NCBI GenBank assembly: GCA_029934175.1
Contig: JAOZMT010000208.1
Coordinates: forward strand, 1 to 5,100
Direction of reading: 5' to 3'
Source: Victivallales bacterium
Lineage (GTDB): Bacteria > Verrucomicrobiota > Lentisphaeria > Victivallales > JAUVCU01
Length of the DNA: 5,100 nucleotides
Under the pieces are notes generated by a model. The model was not told the origin of the DNA and searched no databases. It worked only from the letters and a program-made list of their open reading frames with translations. Numbering within the stretch: the first letter of the stretch is position 1; each line of letters opens with the position of its first letter. Shown in pieces: positions 4,900 through 5,100 of the stretch. The position numbers and the translations under genes are program-made.

Positions 4900-4995
4900 A
4901 TGAATTTAGAAAAATGGTATCAGAAATTGATAGATGGTATTATTTTTTTAGACAGGATAACAGGATTTTCAGGATTAACAAGATTAATTTCATAA
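4900..4995 (+). pseudogene. Short ORF running into a CAGGATT repeat, likely gene remnant
   Basis: The ATG at 4900 follows AAGGAAGAAAGG and opens a 31-codon frame. The first 17 residues (MNLEKWYQKLIDGIIFL) look like an ordinary protein start. The remainder (D-R-I-T-G-F-S-G-L-T-R-L-I-S) is the translation of the tandem repeat at 4952-4989, and the frame stops at once after it. The simplest reading is that a gene was cut short when the repeat arrived. It could instead be a chance ORF. The family of the remnant is not recognisable. Confidence 0.4.
4952..4989 (+). repeat. CAGGATT-type degenerate tandem repeat
   Basis: About four units of 8-10 bases (ACAGGATA, ACAGGATTTT, CAGGATTAAC, AAGATTAATT) follow each other. 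The pattern resembles the CAGGATTAACAGGATT intergenic repeats found in several environmental bacterial groups (from memory). Its function is unknown. Confidence 0.65.
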
Positions 4996-5014
4996 AAAAG
5001 CAGAATAATTAAAA
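4995..5014 (+). repeat. Half-copy of the GCAGAATAATT repeat end
   Basis: AAAAAAGCAGAATAATTAA here closely matches the minus strand of 3222-3240 (AAAAAAGGCAGAATAATTAA, one G fewer). It therefore shares the end of the 90-base inverted-repeat element but lacks a visible partner before the window ends. It directly follows the CAGGATT repeat. Confidence 0.55.
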
Positions 5015-5100
5015 ATAATGGAGTTGTTCTTAATATGTCCACTATTTATGGCTAGTTTCAAATGAACTTTACACTTTCAATTAAAAATAGTCGAAAAAAA

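Overview
The window is AT-rich bacterial DNA. Gene starts carry strong Shine-Dalgarno sequences (AAAGGAG, AGGAGG), and the intergenic spaces are full of small palindromic and dispersed repeats. The low GC, Lys/Asn/Ile-rich proteins, orphan antitoxin and degenerate CACAAAG-type and CAGGATT-type repeats suggest a repeat-laden accessory region of an environmental or host-associated anaerobe. The sequence alone does not fix the taxon.

Layout. Positions 1-377 (minus) are the 5' part of an unrecognised helical-repeat protein that runs off the window. Its long leader (384-672) holds a 173-base imperfect palindrome centred on position 507, an orphan Shine-Dalgarno and copy A of a dispersed motif. A divergent unit follows: a well-formed promoter, a palindromic operator candidate and an 81-residue ribbon-helix-helix antitoxin (810-1055) with no intact toxin. 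A CACAAAG/CTTTGTG inverted-repeat element (1085-1174) separates it from the convergent minus-strand operon.

That operon is transcribed from about 3090 down to 1231. It encodes a 159-residue conserved protein of unknown function and, 10 bases later, a 438-residue protein built from eleven TPR-like repeats of about 34 residues. Upstream, 3061-3297 holds two 50-base direct repeats (47/50 identical, copies B and C of the same motif) flanking an AT-rich element with perfect 13-base inverted ends.

The largest gene (3327-4781, minus) fuses a Cas4/DUF2779-like PD-(D/E)XK nuclease, with four cluster-type cysteines, to a complete YycJ/WalJ-type metallo-beta-lactamase nuclease; both catalytic centres look intact. 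A close sigma-54 (-24/-12) match lies upstream of it. Divergent from it, a short ORF (4900-4995) runs into a CAGGATT-type tandem repeat and looks like a gene remnant.

Working together: the 159-residue and repeat proteins are probably co-expressed. The nuclease fusion is a separate unit, most likely acting in DNA end processing, repair, recombination or defence. The most noteworthy items are the nuclease fusion with its candidate sigma-54 promoter, the long palindrome whose strand-polarised G-U pairs suggest an RNA, and the unassigned repeat-protein operon.
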